Shown here: positions 44,001 to 55,441 of the stretch, piece by piece
Layout of the letters: the number at the start of each line of letters is the position of its first letter
How positions within the stretch are numbered: the first letter of the stretch is position 1
NCBI GenBank assembly: GCA_029224185.1
Contig: CM055193.1
Span: 13,552,669-13,616,668, forward strand
DNA length: 64,000 nucleotides
Direction: 5' to 3'
Source of the DNA: Karalla daura
Taxonomy: Eukaryota; Chordata; Actinopteri; Chaetodontiformes; Leiognathidae
The notes under the pieces: model-generated
Database searches by the model: none
Seen by the model: only the letters and a program-made list of their open reading frames with translations
Told to the model about the DNA's origin: nothing
Program-made: the position numbers and the translations under genes

Positions 44001-44439
44001 GTTCCAGCTTTCGCCAGGAAAATTAACCCGCACTTGGCTCAATACATTAACCGTGCAGCCTGTGAAAGAAAGAGGAGGGGAAAAAAATAAAAAGCAGTGA
44101 GCATGCTGGGAGTCAGGGTGGTCCAGTGATGAACACCTCCTGTGTCCTCCCTTCATCCTCTCTCTCCCTTTCTCTCTCTCTCGCTCCTCTGCCTCCTCTG
44201 GGCTGTTATTGATCTGATCTCCTCCTCTCTCAACTGGAGCCATGATTCATGTTGTTCCGACTGGCCCTCACTCACCACACACAGACACAGCTCAGTCATG
44301 CCCTCCCCTATCTATCTGTCCATCTGTCTCTGCCTGCTCTCCCTCTCTCTGCCCTCAGGCAAGTCAACCTGCTGTCCACACAGGGCCAGAGTGGCCTGGA
44401 TTGCTCCGTGTGTGTGTGCGTGCGTGTTTGTGGGTGAGT
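44001..44439. other. non-coding, CT-rich in part
   Basis: A-run near 44080-44091; CT-rich runs at 44140-44200 and 44300-44360; GT-rich near 44407-44435. No gene. Confidence 0.45.
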
Positions 44440-44800
44440 GTGTATTATCATAGCCATCATTATTTTGATGGTTTTTGTTAATCCTTTTGTATGGAAATCT
44501 TTTTTTTCTGTATCGGGGATCTTTCAGTAAATATTTTCTGAAAGGATTTCATGATGTGAGTCAACATTCAGAGTTGACTGCCTTGCCGCTCTTGTTTTGT
44601 TTGTATCAGCTTTACCTATGATGCAAGATGAAAATCACCGATATCAGAAAACACACACGGCGGAATGTGTAACTGCACTTTTAAATCTTAGCCCAAAGTT
44701 TTTATTACGCTCCTCTGGCTTCCTGTGACAAGCACTGACTGTGCTGATTAGGTTAAAAGGCATTTATTGTCCCGGCAGAGAATCAATGAACAATTATTCC
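44440..44800. promoter_or_regulatory. candidate conserved non-coding patch with SOX pair
   Basis: CATCATTATTTTGATGG, GTTAATCC, GCTGATTAGG, and convergent SOX-type cores ATTGT (44766-44770) and ACAAT (44790-44794) in GAACAATTATTCC. Unique and non-coding up to the GT tract. Confidence 0.4.
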
Positions 44801-44806
44801 TGCAAG

Positions 44807-44808
<2 letters not shown>

Positions 44809-44858
<50 letters not shown>

Positions 44859-44871
44859 TGTGTGTGTGTGA
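44809..44871. repeat. (GT)n microsatellite
   Basis: About 31 GT units with two GTGA interruptions. Confidence 0.9.
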
Positions 44872-44982
44872 GTGCACCTGCTATTTTTTGCAACATATAA
44901 TATAGCCCTGTTTATTCAGGCTTTATCTCTCCAAGTGTTGCCATACCAATGCAGAATGTTCATTTTCTGAAGAAAAAAAATG

Positions 44983-45050
44983 AAAGAGAGGGAGAGAGGG
45001 AGAGGGAGAGAGAGAGAGAGAGAGGGAGAGAGAGAGAGAGAGACAGACAG
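44983..45050. repeat. (GA)n microsatellite
   Basis: GA tract with GGGA interruptions. Confidence 0.9.
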
Positions 45051-46479
45051 AGATGTGTGTAGGCCTTGCAGCAGCAGGAGCACATAAAAGCCCAGCTTCA
45101 GCCAAGGCCCCTGCTCCAATGTGTAGAAATTAATTGAGTGAAAAAAATCTGCTGTTTAAGGTTGAAGTGGGTTATGGGAGGCAGTGTAACAATTGTTTTC
45201 TGTTTGCCAGAGGCTATATATCGTTCATTCCGGCTTTCTCTCTACTCTCCGCTCAACACTCGCCCCCCCCACCCTACCCCAACCCCCACTCTCACCTCCC
45301 CCACCCTTCCTCCCTCCTCCCTTACCATCCATCCACCTTCTAAGCCTCTCCTGCTCCCTCCTCTCCTTTTCATCAGTCTTTTATTTTCCACAGTCTACAG
45401 TCTTCTTGATTCATTTTTATCTCTCCCATTTCCATCCATCACATCACGAGATTTCTTTTTTTTTATCTTTAAACGTAATTTTCTAGCAATAACAGGCCCC
45501 ATTTATGAAATGAGGTTTTACTATATCAGCTTGTGTGTGGACATTCGCTGACATGCGTGGCACACAATAACAAGCGTGTTTCCCCCCTGAGATTTCTGTC
45601 AGTAAAACCGAACAAATGTGAGTAGATGCAATGATTTGTGTGTGAGTATGCGTGCGTGTCAGTGCATCTGTCTACATACATGCATCATTATTTAGTGACA
45701 GTGACATTAACAGGGGACCAGTCTTGATACACAATGCAGAACAAGTTTAGCACCCCCTTGGGCTTGGAACAAATGACTCATTCTCTCTCCACATTTAAAT
45801 GCGCAATAGAAAATTCTCAAAAGTCTGTTGCCATCTTTCATTTCAGCACTGTCAACAGGAAAAAGAAAATACATATCAAAACGACAGTACCCCCACCTCC
45901 CCGAAGCCTAATGCCCCAAAAAATATCAAAAAATATCAAAAACAAAACAAAACTTGAAAGGAAGAGCGTTGAAAATCAACAGAAATTGAAGAAAACAGCG
46001 TGGAACACAGATACAAGAGGACACAGAGGCGAACGTCTATTCAGAGCACTGTGAAAAGAACAAGGTTAACTGATGGATCGGCCACGAATGGAACAAGAGT
46101 GATGTAGAAGAATGCAATACAAACATAAGATGATGGGAAGGAGAGAAATGTGGAGGCGAGAAGACACAAAGTCAGGACGAATAAAAGTTACATGGCAAGA
46201 CCATTAATGGAGAGACTCGAATCCGCGGAATGAGTATTTCCTCACTCGCCCAAAGCTGAAGGGTTAAACCTGTTTCCTGTGTTAAACTCCTCTTTAGCAA
46301 CCTTTCATGTAAAATATCAAACCTTTCAATATCACTCTGAGGAAAGCACAGTTGCTCCCCCTGTATAATTCTTTACAAACACTTAACAATTCTCTTTGAA
46401 CTTTGCTGCTCCACTCATTACACTTCCTTTGAAGAGTGAGTGGTGGAGCAACGCTACATTTTGATTTTGCAGTTACGAA
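45051..46479. other. non-coding, pyrimidine-rich patch
   Basis: C/T-rich at about 45235-45450. Later A-rich sequence near 45850-45990 has no recognisable gene. Confidence 0.45.
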
Positions 46480-48384
46480 ATGTAACACAGCAGTAAATTA
46501 CATCTAAACCCCTGTGCTGCTGGTTAATAATAAATAGGCCGCGCGCAATAGCCAGCAGAATAAATAGCAAAGCAAAAAAGAAACATAAAGGTAGCCGACG
46601 AGCGAGACGCCCGAGTGTAACAAGTTCATCTCGCTGCAAACGTCAACAGACAAATATTTTTGCAGATGAGGCGGAAAAAGCTCCCGTGGAACCGAGGCGG
46701 CAGCTTGCACCGCCGTCTTAGGTAAAGAGACGATAATGTCACCAGATGATTCCTCCTCAAAGCCCTCACCTCTCTGTGTATAGTAGTATCCTAAAGACGA
46801 GTGGTGCACTCTCCATCTGAAGGATATTAAAAGAACCGGAGTGTTCCAGAGCCGGCGGGGGGAAGAAGAGATGGTTCTGCCAAGGCCTCTGAGCGTCCGT
46901 TGAGAACCGCTGCCGCTCTTGACATAGACGTTTGCCTTCACTACGGGAATGGCCTCACATTACGGAAGACCAATGGAGTAAGTGGCTTTTTCAAAGTGAA
47001 GAGGCGTGCGGAGGGTAAGAAAGGGAGTGAGCGAGCGGCAGAAGGAGAGAAGATGGGGAACAAAATAAAGACAGATGGGGAGAAAGGGAAACTCACAGAT
47101 TCAGTAAAAGGCATATCCTGAAGAGATATCCAAGGCATTTTAAGCAATCTATATAATGCATTTTACAGGTTTTCAGGAATAGAAAACCTCTCTTTGATTC
47201 TGCTCAATACTCAGACCTCACCTGACCCTTTGGTGCCGGCCTGTAGACGGAAATTCCCAAGATACGTGTGAACCAGCCAAAAGCTGGTTGTAGATCATTA
47301 AACAGAGATTTTGCAAAGAACTTGCACCCTGACATAAGGGAGGTGAGAGTGAGGCTGACTCTGAAACTGCTTGCTTTTCTTTGAACTGCAACCTTTAAAT
47401 TCAAGCGAAATCAACCGAATGCAGCGCTGGTTCGAGGTCTAAGAAACAGAGTTGGCCTGTTGGTGAATACCAGTGCAGAGCACATCACTTGGTTGGTGTT
47501 CTCGGAGCCGCATGAATCTCTGAGTATTTTGGCCTGGATCTGAGAGTTGGTCGAAGGCAGACGACTTGGTGAAAGTTGCTTATTAACATAAAGCCCGGGC
47601 CTTGTGTTACCCAGGGATCTGTGTTTCGCTCGCAAGACCAAACAAAAAGAGAATTCACCCTCTAAAAGCAAAACCACAGCCATACAAAACCTGCTCTCTG
47701 CCTGCAGCGCTCTCTTCTCCTCGCCCCACTGTCAAACCTCATGCCCCTACTTTGCATATGTACTGCTGGTGCTCGTGTACATCTCCCATGTGGGGGTACA
47801 TACATAAAACAGCAGCATTTAATTTGGTGCACCCACAGTAGTAATAAGGATAATAAGTGACACACGAAGAACTGCGAGGTGTCCCCGGTTCTTCCTCAAA
47901 TGATTTTCAATAGGCTCTGCATAGAATGAAAACAGTCATATGGTTTCAAGTCATCTTTACTCCCTCATTTTACTGTGCTCCATTAGTCTTCTGAATTGGT
48001 TTTTACCACAGGAGAAATGAAGGAGGTGTGGGCACTTCTCCCTTTTTCACTGAGCCCAGGAGAGCGGTAGGGAGCCATACAGTGGGGGTTACCTCCATAA
48101 AGGAAGTCTTTAAGTGGAAGTCAAAGTCCTCATGTTTAGTGACAAATTAATTCATTTTTTCAAGCCATTTTCTTGGGGATGTGTCTTCGTTCCCATAACA
48201 GGAAATAACCGTAAAGGGCTGGAACCCTGTGGAGGTACCTCGGCATGACAACACTTCACAAGTGGCAACATTAAGGGAAATTATAATATGGACCTTGGTG
48301 AATAATGCACAGATTTCCTTTTTTTTTTTTTTATTTGACGAGCAGCTTATACATTCGCCCCCAACAGCAACCTATCCAAAATTA
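46480..48384. other. non-coding stretch, no gene seen
   Basis: GGTTAATAATAAATAGG near 46519-46537 is regulatory-looking. T-run near 48319-48332. Frames on both strands lack recognisable domains. Confidence 0.4.
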
Positions 48385-48700
48385 GCCCCTCAAATCCGGC
48401 TGTTGGATTGAAATGGTGATAGCGGGGTCAGCATGAAAGGCAGGCTGAGGGCTTAACTGCTGCTGAGTGATTCGGCAATTGTACAGAGAAAGAGAGGAAA
48501 ACTAATTACTGCGGTCTTAAAGGAAAACCATGGGTAAAGTGGACGCTCCCAAGGCTGGGGGTAAGGCGTTCATGTGGGAAGGCTTTGATTCAGTCACTAA
48601 TAACAACATAACAACCCCCATTAAGCCATTATGCTGGGGTGAGGATCACTGCTTTAATCTACTGCGCTGGATAGAATATATAAAAAATAAAAGAAAATAA
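48385..48700. promoter_or_regulatory. candidate conserved non-coding patch
   Basis: GGATTGAAATGG, GGCAATTGTAC, ACTAATTACTGC, CAGTCACTAATAAC, CCATTAAGCCATTATGC and CTTTAATCTAC in mostly unique DNA, with an A-rich run near 48680-48705. Confidence 0.35.
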
Positions 48701-49100
48701 AAAAAATCGCACAATAACTCAAGTGGATATCCTGCTCCATATCCTGCCCCCCATGCATGGCAACGTCTAAAGCTTAATGCTGCATTTTCTAATAAAGACC
48801 TAAGTAATAATTTTATTTTGTTCCCACTGCAAATTGCTGAGTATTAAAACATGATACCTTTTTATATTCTCCCCTTTCCCAAGGTTACGTTAACTTGTAT
48901 TAGCATTAATAAATTAGACTACCTGTAGGAGGAACACTATATACAGTGCTTCCTGTGCCTTTGCAACCACTCATTGACAATTACTCTACTGTATGTGAGA
49001 GCAGGAGGTTAGGAGTTATAACCATGGTAACCGCCCTTTGAAATATCACACAAAGATTGGTCTTAACTCCTCCACAATCAGGTAATTCAAAAAGGAAGAG
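48701..49100. other. AT-rich non-coding, weakly regulatory-looking
   Basis: TAATAATTTTATTTTG near 48806, TAGCATTAATAAATTAG near 48901-48917 and TTGACAATTAC near 48974. No gene. Confidence 0.35.
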
Positions 49101-49815
49101 CTTGCTGTGTGATCTCCAAGGCAAGGGAAAAAAATAGTGAATAACAAAGCAGGCTCCAGGAGAAGCAAGAAGACAATGGAAACAGTAATCGATTTACTGT
49201 CTTTACCGAGCAGGCAGCAGACTGTTGTTTAAAAGACAGCCTATAAGTTTGAATAAAAATGGAAAATACTAACTTTTTTTTTTGCTTTGGGCATTGCCTT
49301 TGTATCAGTAATCTGATCTTAATTTCACAGTTGACTTGGAGCCAGGGCAGTAGGGAAAGCATGCACGATGTCACCTCCTCTCAGAAATAGGGGTTTGTTT
49401 AGTGCCCTCTCACATCTGGTCTCACAATCTGGAGATATCAGCCTCTGCATCTGTAAATCAGCACCACCACTGCTACTGAGAAGACATACAACCACCCAGC
49501 GCAACTCTATTTCACACATATCCGACTAGTTTGATTGTAACTTATTAACGCAACCCACCCAGGTGGCCATGAAATTGTAGAACGATGTTTTTTTTTTTCC
49601 CCGCCTCCACCATCTTTTAAACTAGCAGACAAAAAAAATGCCAGTATGTAGCCATGGCTCAAGAGAGTTATTCCAATGTGTGTATAAATGTGTTTTGGAC
49701 TGGCACCAGAATGCACAGGACTACTAGTAAAAAGAGGAGTTAAATGGTGAAGGTCATGTGATATTGAAAGCCAATGCAGTGGAGCATCCAGCGCGCATCT
49801 ACTAGCATCCACTCC
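49101..49815. other. non-coding stretch, no gene seen
   Basis: T-runs near 49275 and 49587-49598. TCAGCACCAC (REST left-half-like) at 49458-49467. No gene recognised. Confidence 0.4.
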
Positions 49816-49985
49816 ATTACAACATTAGCAACTAATGTTTTGACATTTGTCTTCATTATTATCAATGAACAGAGGCGATTGAGCCACCAGCATGCTCCAT
49901 TACCTTCCTTCATTGCACAGTTGCACAGTTGAAATCACACATTAGGGTGGATCCAACATGAAATGACAAGTTACGGGAGCTAAGG
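49816..49985. promoter_or_regulatory. candidate element with AACATTAG dyad
   Basis: Inverted repeat AACATTAG-CAA-CTAATGTT at 49821-49839, followed by TTCATTATTATCAATG and CACATTAGGGTGG. Unique and non-coding. Confidence 0.35.
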
Positions 49986-50139
49986 ACGCAGCAGCTGATT
50001 ATTTAGGTGGCGGAGGGCGAGAGGGCTGGGTGAAGGGATGGCGGGGTGGAGCTGAGTCAGGAATGGGAGTTGGGGAATTGGTGGAGAACTGTATTGGCAT
50101 TAAAGTCTGGGGAGTGTGGGGATGCAGAGCGGCTCGGCA
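49986..50139. other. non-coding G-rich spacer
   Basis: GGCGGAGGG and similar G-rich stretches. No gene. Confidence 0.4.
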
Positions 50140-50290
50140 CACCTTAAGAAGAGAAGCTCATTTCAATCGGTATAATTAGCCTGTGGTAATGAAATAAGTC
50201 AGAGGCACTGCCACCTTCACTTAAGAGAAAATCGATCTGCGTTTGAGGGAGTTTATTAAAGCTTAGGAATAATGGGGAGAAAAGATAGAA
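50140..50290. promoter_or_regulatory. candidate conserved non-coding patch
   Basis: TTTCAATCGGTATAATTAGCC, GGTAATGAAATAAGTC and GTTTATTAAAGC in unique sequence. No coding signal. Confidence 0.35.
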
Positions 50291-50940
50291 GGGGTGGAGG
50301 TGCGGCGGAGATGGGGGGATGAGCCGACATTAACAGCTAATCAGATAAGGAGAGGTGGTAGCATTGGGGCTCGAAGCTTGACAAGAAGCAGAACGAAGAT
50401 CAGGTGGAGTTTGTCAAAGCAGATGTGTTAGAGGTCTCTGCTATTTCACGGCGAGAAGCCAGGGGATGCTAGAGCTATGCATACCATGAGACCTACAGCC
50501 TGAATTGAGATGACATCACTCTGTGGGAGAATAAAGCCGATCAAAGCCCGGCGTAACCGCGCCTCCCGATTGATTGATTGACGCCGCACGTCACCCGAGC
50601 GCTTGCAAGGATCCCCACGGAAGTCTGTTCATGGGAACGGAGCCGATGTAAAACCTGAGCTCTGCAAGAGCAGGGTGTGGTGAGGTAATCACTGATGGAC
50701 ATCTCTCCTCAGGTGCCCCAAATGCATGCCGGTAGCTGGGGGTGCTGCTCGCTCATTTATCCAGCCGTCTGGCCAGCTCACCTGGAGTGATGGGGGAGAC
50801 GTCAGGAAGGCAGGCTGCTATTTCACGGCCTGTTAAGCGCTAATGCCGCAACATGCCCCGCGCTCCAATTTTAGGGAACAGGGAGCATTACCGCCCAACT
50901 CAAGGTTCTGTCCGTCTGGACTGTGGACTTGGAGGGTATG
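50291..50940. other. non-coding stretch, no gene seen
   Basis: GATTGATTGATTGACGCC near 50568-50585 is PBX-like and tandem. GC-balanced elsewhere. No gene. Confidence 0.4.
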
Positions 50941-50987
50941 GGGCGGGGGGCTGGTGGTGGTGGTGGTGAGCGGTCGGGGGGGGGAGA
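50941..50987 (+). repeat. G-rich tract with (GGT)n, G-quadruplex candidate
   Basis: GGGCGGGGGG, a (GGT)n run and an eight- or nine-base G run close together. Confidence 0.65.
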
Positions 50988-51479
50988 CCGAGGCAATAAG
51001 GGGCCACAGAAGAGCAGCACAATGAAAAAATCTGGTGAAGGAATTAAAAAGACTGAGATATGACAGGCACAAAGAAAGAGGCTGGAACAGGGAAAGACAC
51101 ATAAAGAGAGTAAAAGGTAGCGAGGGAGAGAGGAGGAGAGTAGAGCCTCGGTTTACACGGGCTGCTGAGCCAGCACTGCGGAGCAGACAGGACAGCAGCA
51201 GCGCACGCTGACATCTACTCCTGCCACGCTAGGCTGACTCGCCCAGGCCCCAGAAGGCCGCTCACTCCCGGACTCAAAGCCTACCCTCGCCGGAGCCACT
51301 GAACATCACTCGCCCGAACCACCCACAACACTTGTCCTCTCGGCGCTCTAAACCTGGCCCATGTAATAACCACAGCACCTCTATTAAGCCCCGCACGGCA
51401 GGGGGAATCGTATCAGCCACAGCGCGGCATGAGTGATACTAAGATGCTGTAAAACAAGCGAGGTTGCACGAGTAATGTC
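50988..51479. other. non-coding stretch, no gene seen
   Basis: Purine-rich to 51150, then GC-rich, C-rich sequence. No gene recognised. Confidence 0.4.
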
Positions 51480-52110
51480 AACTCTTCGTGTTCCGCCTGG
51501 CGAAGGTACGATATGAATTATGTATCTGAACAGATCCTTCTCTTCTCCTTCGGAATCGAGTGGGAGAACGGAATTAGATCGCTGCTCGTCCTCCGCCCAG
51601 GCCTCAGACTTGCACTGCAACCCAAGGCAGAGGTCAAGTCGTTTGTGTGAGCGTACGGATCGACGTGACTGCGCGGGACGGGTCGTGGAGCTCATCGCCG
51701 GCTGACGGATCAGCTCTTCCGCGTCAGACTCGAGGTGCCGACGAGTTTAAAGGGCCACGACTCGGGTCTACGTGAGCAAAACTCCGCAGGAGAAGCGTGG
51801 GCACGTGGGCGCAGGACGTCAAGGAGGTGAAACAGCAGCTACAACCCAGTTTCTATAAGCTCCCATGTGGCCGCGCAGTTCCTGAGTCAGTTTCTCCCCA
51901 GCGCGCGCCTCTCTCTTCCCACTGAGCTCACCTTCACACCTCGCAGTGGCTGCGCCGCTCGCACAGCGATTAGCTCCGGTAAATTAGACGGGCCTACAAC
52001 ATACAGAAGCTCGCAGCACACAATCACAGGCTGGAGAGCCGGACTGTGTGCCAAGTTATCGCCGACGGCCCCGTGAATAGCAGTCAGCCCTTTGTGCGTG
52101 CGTGAATCAT
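51480..52110. other. CpG-rich region
   Basis: Frequent CpG (for example GATCGACGTGACTGCGCGGG and GCGCGCGCC) across about 600 bases. This could be a small CpG island or unmethylated enhancer. Frames on both strands are short, and no first exon can be defined. Confidence 0.4.
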
Positions 52111-52953
52111 GACGATTTCACATTAGTGCGCCCCTTTATCTTTTTTTTTTGTAGCATACTGTACACCACGCACTAAAGGTTTAGTGATTCGATAACTACA
52201 CCTCTCCCTCTGAGCTTACTGCCCTTGATAGACATAAAGTAGCGTAATAGTCACCGGTGCGTTATTCGATGTTTGTGTCGAGAGTCGATTGGGATGGAAA
52301 ATACAGCTCCCTCTCTAAACGCCCGAGGGTTGGTTGATAAAGAAGTTCGCCCTGGCCCTATCTGCAGTTGCCTCTGTTGAATGGGTGTTTTTTTTTTCCT
52401 CCTCTAACAGCTTGGACACACACTGGACTCGCAGCGGCAGGTCAGCAGGATCATGCAGCCGCATATCAAGAGGAGTGATGCCCTTGATTAAAGCGTCTTT
52501 TGTGCCTTTTATTTCACATGATTTCTCAACCATTCTTCGACTTTCGGGCACGGCTTCCCAGGAACACTGAATCTTTTTTTAATATTGTTTTGCTAAAGCC
52601 CGGGCCTGATGGTCACTGAGGTGTGGATATTTTTATACTGTAACGGCGTGTTTCTCCTCATCCACTTTGACAGCTACAAGACCGCAGCAGAGCACGTGCT
52701 ATCACCGGACAAGAGGAGTGGAGTACATACAGTAGCTGTGATGTACCTGAGAGAGTGGGTCTACAGAAAGATATGGCTGCTTTTCTGGAGCATTGACCAG
52801 CATTGACGCTGGAAAATAGGACAGCGGTATACAGAGCAGCATTCAGATGGGGGGGTAGCGTGCTGAGGTGGGCTTAAATAATCCAGGAGACAGCAGATGT
52901 AACATGGTTACGAGGACATTTCCAACTGACATCTGTTGCCACTTTTGTAATAA
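52111..52953. other. non-coding stretch, no gene seen
   Basis: T-runs near 52141 and 52389. TTGATTAAAGCG near 52483 and CTTTTATTTCACATG near 52506 are homeodomain/HOX-like. No gene. Confidence 0.4.
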
Positions 52954-53582
52954 ATGTTCTGCTTTCGGATATGTGATAATCTATATTATTTATGCTTGCC
53001 TTCAGACTGGTTTGGGGAAACATCTGCCTCTTGTATTAACTGTACAATGTGCGTTGCCATAATGGACGAGCCAACCCCTGTTTCGGTAAAACAGTTAATA
53101 CTAACTTTTGAGTTAAAAAGGCCTCAGGCCATTTATGTAAACAAGCAGAATAACTTCCCAATCCCTGCCTGTGGAGATTTTTTTTTAGATATTCTGAGAG
53201 AAAAATCAAGCCTACATACAAAGCAATACACAACATCATCTCGACTCGCATATAAATATGGATGCATCAATGCAAGTTGTCTGAATGCACGGATTGTGAG
53301 AGGCTTTACAAATATCAGACTGTATGGATGAATGTGCGAGTCTCAACAGGTTATCAGACGGCAGCAGGACCGGAGATGACACCGAGCAGGCCCTGCAAAA
53401 GGAAGAGGCCATTTTCTTGGAGTGACAAATATCTGGAAGAATACAAACAGAGAGCCGAGCCCCTGTTGGGAGAACGCCTGAGCTTTGTCTCTGTCACACT
53501 GTGTGACACAGACTCACAGCACCACTCCCTGAGGTGTGTGGTTACGTATCCACGCGGCGTGTGGATGTGCGCAGGTGTTTGA
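52954..53582 (+). other. two overlapping plus-strand frames, status unclear
   Basis: Frames of 125 codons (52954-53331) and 106 codons (53262-53582) are not low complexity. The second carries a basic segment (RPCKRKRPFSWSDK) followed by a charged helix-like segment (KYLEEYKQRAEPLLGER), with AACAG/G near 53350 and GAG/GTGTGT near 53534 as possible splice sites. The acceptor lacks a pyrimidine tract. I do not recognise either product and do not call a gene. Confidence 0.2.
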
Positions 53583-54884
53583 GTGTGTACACGCGCGTAC
53601 ACACTCGGCAATAAGCTGCCCCAATCTCCCGCCCTCACATCTATACTCCATCTCAACTCCTGTGCTTGTGGCACAACTAAGCCCGAGCTTCAGCACAGCT
53701 GAAAGCAAAGGAAATGAAGGGCCGAAACTTGCTTTGGTCTCTACCGTGGGCCTGTTGATAAATCAGCCGGTGTGCCAGCACCGCACTGCCACCACTTTGG
53801 GTCGAGCAAGATTGAGCCTGGGTGAGCCAAGGACAGATACAACTGAGCATTTTATGGCAGCGGCTGGTATGGGGAGTGACTTGGAGAGAGGTGAGGGAAC
53901 GATAGCTCCAGAGTACTGCTTTGAGCCAGCAAGATTAATGTAGGCTCTCTGGAGCAAAGGCAACATCCAGAGCCTTAATAAGGTACAAACAATCGGTTCC
54001 ACTCCACTGGCTTCCCAGGGAAAACTATTGTTGTGCCGCATTGTTTCTTGGTAAGGCTCCTCGGAGACACAGGCCCGACTGCAGCATGTGACTGTCTCCA
54101 TTACAGCCAGGGGAGAGCTCATGTAGACCTGTGTTTGTCTGTGTCAGGGTGAAGGTTGGCTTCCGCCCATCCCATCCCGTCCCATCCCCAACCCCATCCC
54201 GCCTCTTTTTTTTTTTCCCCTCCCAAATTCCCTCCTTTCGAATCCAAACTTGCAAGCGCACTCACCTCAACTCCCTGTACTTTCAACTTCATGTGATCCT
54301 CCCGTGTGGTCTTCCCGTCTTTCCTCTTCTTCCAACAGTAGCCATCCTTTCTGTACTTCACCTTCTTCCTATTGTACAATATCATCGACCCATTCTGCGG
54401 CCTGGATCCATGGAGACAGGACAGAGATCGAGAGAGAGGGGGAGCAAAAAGAGAGAAAGATGAAATGAGATGAGAAGAATTTTTAGGCAAAGCTACAGCA
54501 CAGCTCAGGGACTCATTTTAGAGATGTACAAAGAGGCCCGACACGAGTCGGCGCCAGGCAGAAAATGCACCAGTGACTTAGATGACAAGACTTCTTTATG
54601 GTGTTTTTCAGCATTGGTATGCACAGTTTGACAATGAACAAAGCACCCTTCAGCATACATTTCTCCCAATGAGAAGTGTGTGTGCTGCGAGTAGCTGAAG
54701 TGACACTCCTCGCGGAGTAAATTACATGAAGGCCAGTGTGTAAGGCAAGCAGCATGGGGGTGCGGGGTGGTGGTGGTGGGTGGGTTCCTTCCTTATCTCT
54801 CATTCATCCAACTTAAATGAGTTGTGGTGTTGGAAGTCCCCTGGGGTAAAAGAAGATCCTCCCTCACTCTCCATTCATAATTCA
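53583..54884. other. non-coding stretch, no gene seen
   Basis: T-run near 54207-54217, (GGT)n near 54764-54781. No gene recognised. Confidence 0.4.
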
Positions 54885-55075
54885 TTCTCCCTCCACCAGA
54901 CCACAGCCTGTAGGCTCATAATGATATAATGTAACTATTTGATGATAATCTGCCTTTCCACTTCGATTTGTAATAGAGGCATTTGGCGCTCAGTGTTAAA
55001 CATTAACAGAAAGCGTAGCATCAAACATTCATGACTTACTCCACAATTAGCGGGCCAGTTGAACGTGGCTCGGCG
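54885..55075. promoter_or_regulatory. candidate element with HNF1-like site
   Basis: GTTAAACATTAAC at 54995-55007 matches the HNF1 consensus GTTAATNATTAAC at 12 of 13 positions, within a perfect TGTTAA-ACA-TTAACA dyad. Neighbours: CATAATGATATAATG, GATGATAATCTG, TTTGGCGC (E2F-like) and CACAATTAGCGG. Unique and non-coding. Confidence 0.45.
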
Positions 55076-55403
55076 AAGCATGTGTTGTTTGTGTGGTTAT
55101 GTATCGCCACTCTGAATCCATACATATGCCACGCGTCTCGTCACTTTCCCACACTAGAGCACACCAGCACACACACACACACACTCACGTTTGCTCACGT
55201 CCACACACAGCTGCTACGATCTGGAGCTCTCCCAAATGAGAACAGGTCTGCCCGAGTGTTTGGTGCCTCACAGTGAGCGAGTGGGAAAGCCGGCTGCCCG
55301 AGCTGCTGAGAAGGCAGCGTAACTGTTGAGGAGGGCTTAACCATGCAGTCAGCTGCTGAGCCTTGTTAGGCCTGTGCTCACCACTCACACACACTCACAT
55401 ACA
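55076..55403. other. non-coding spacer
   Basis: Unique sequence with a short CA patch near 55165-55185. No gene. Confidence 0.4.
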
Positions 55404-55441
55404 CGCACACACACACACACACACACACATACACACACACA
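55404..55441. repeat. (AC)n microsatellite
   Basis: About 19 AC units with one AT interruption. Confidence 0.9.
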
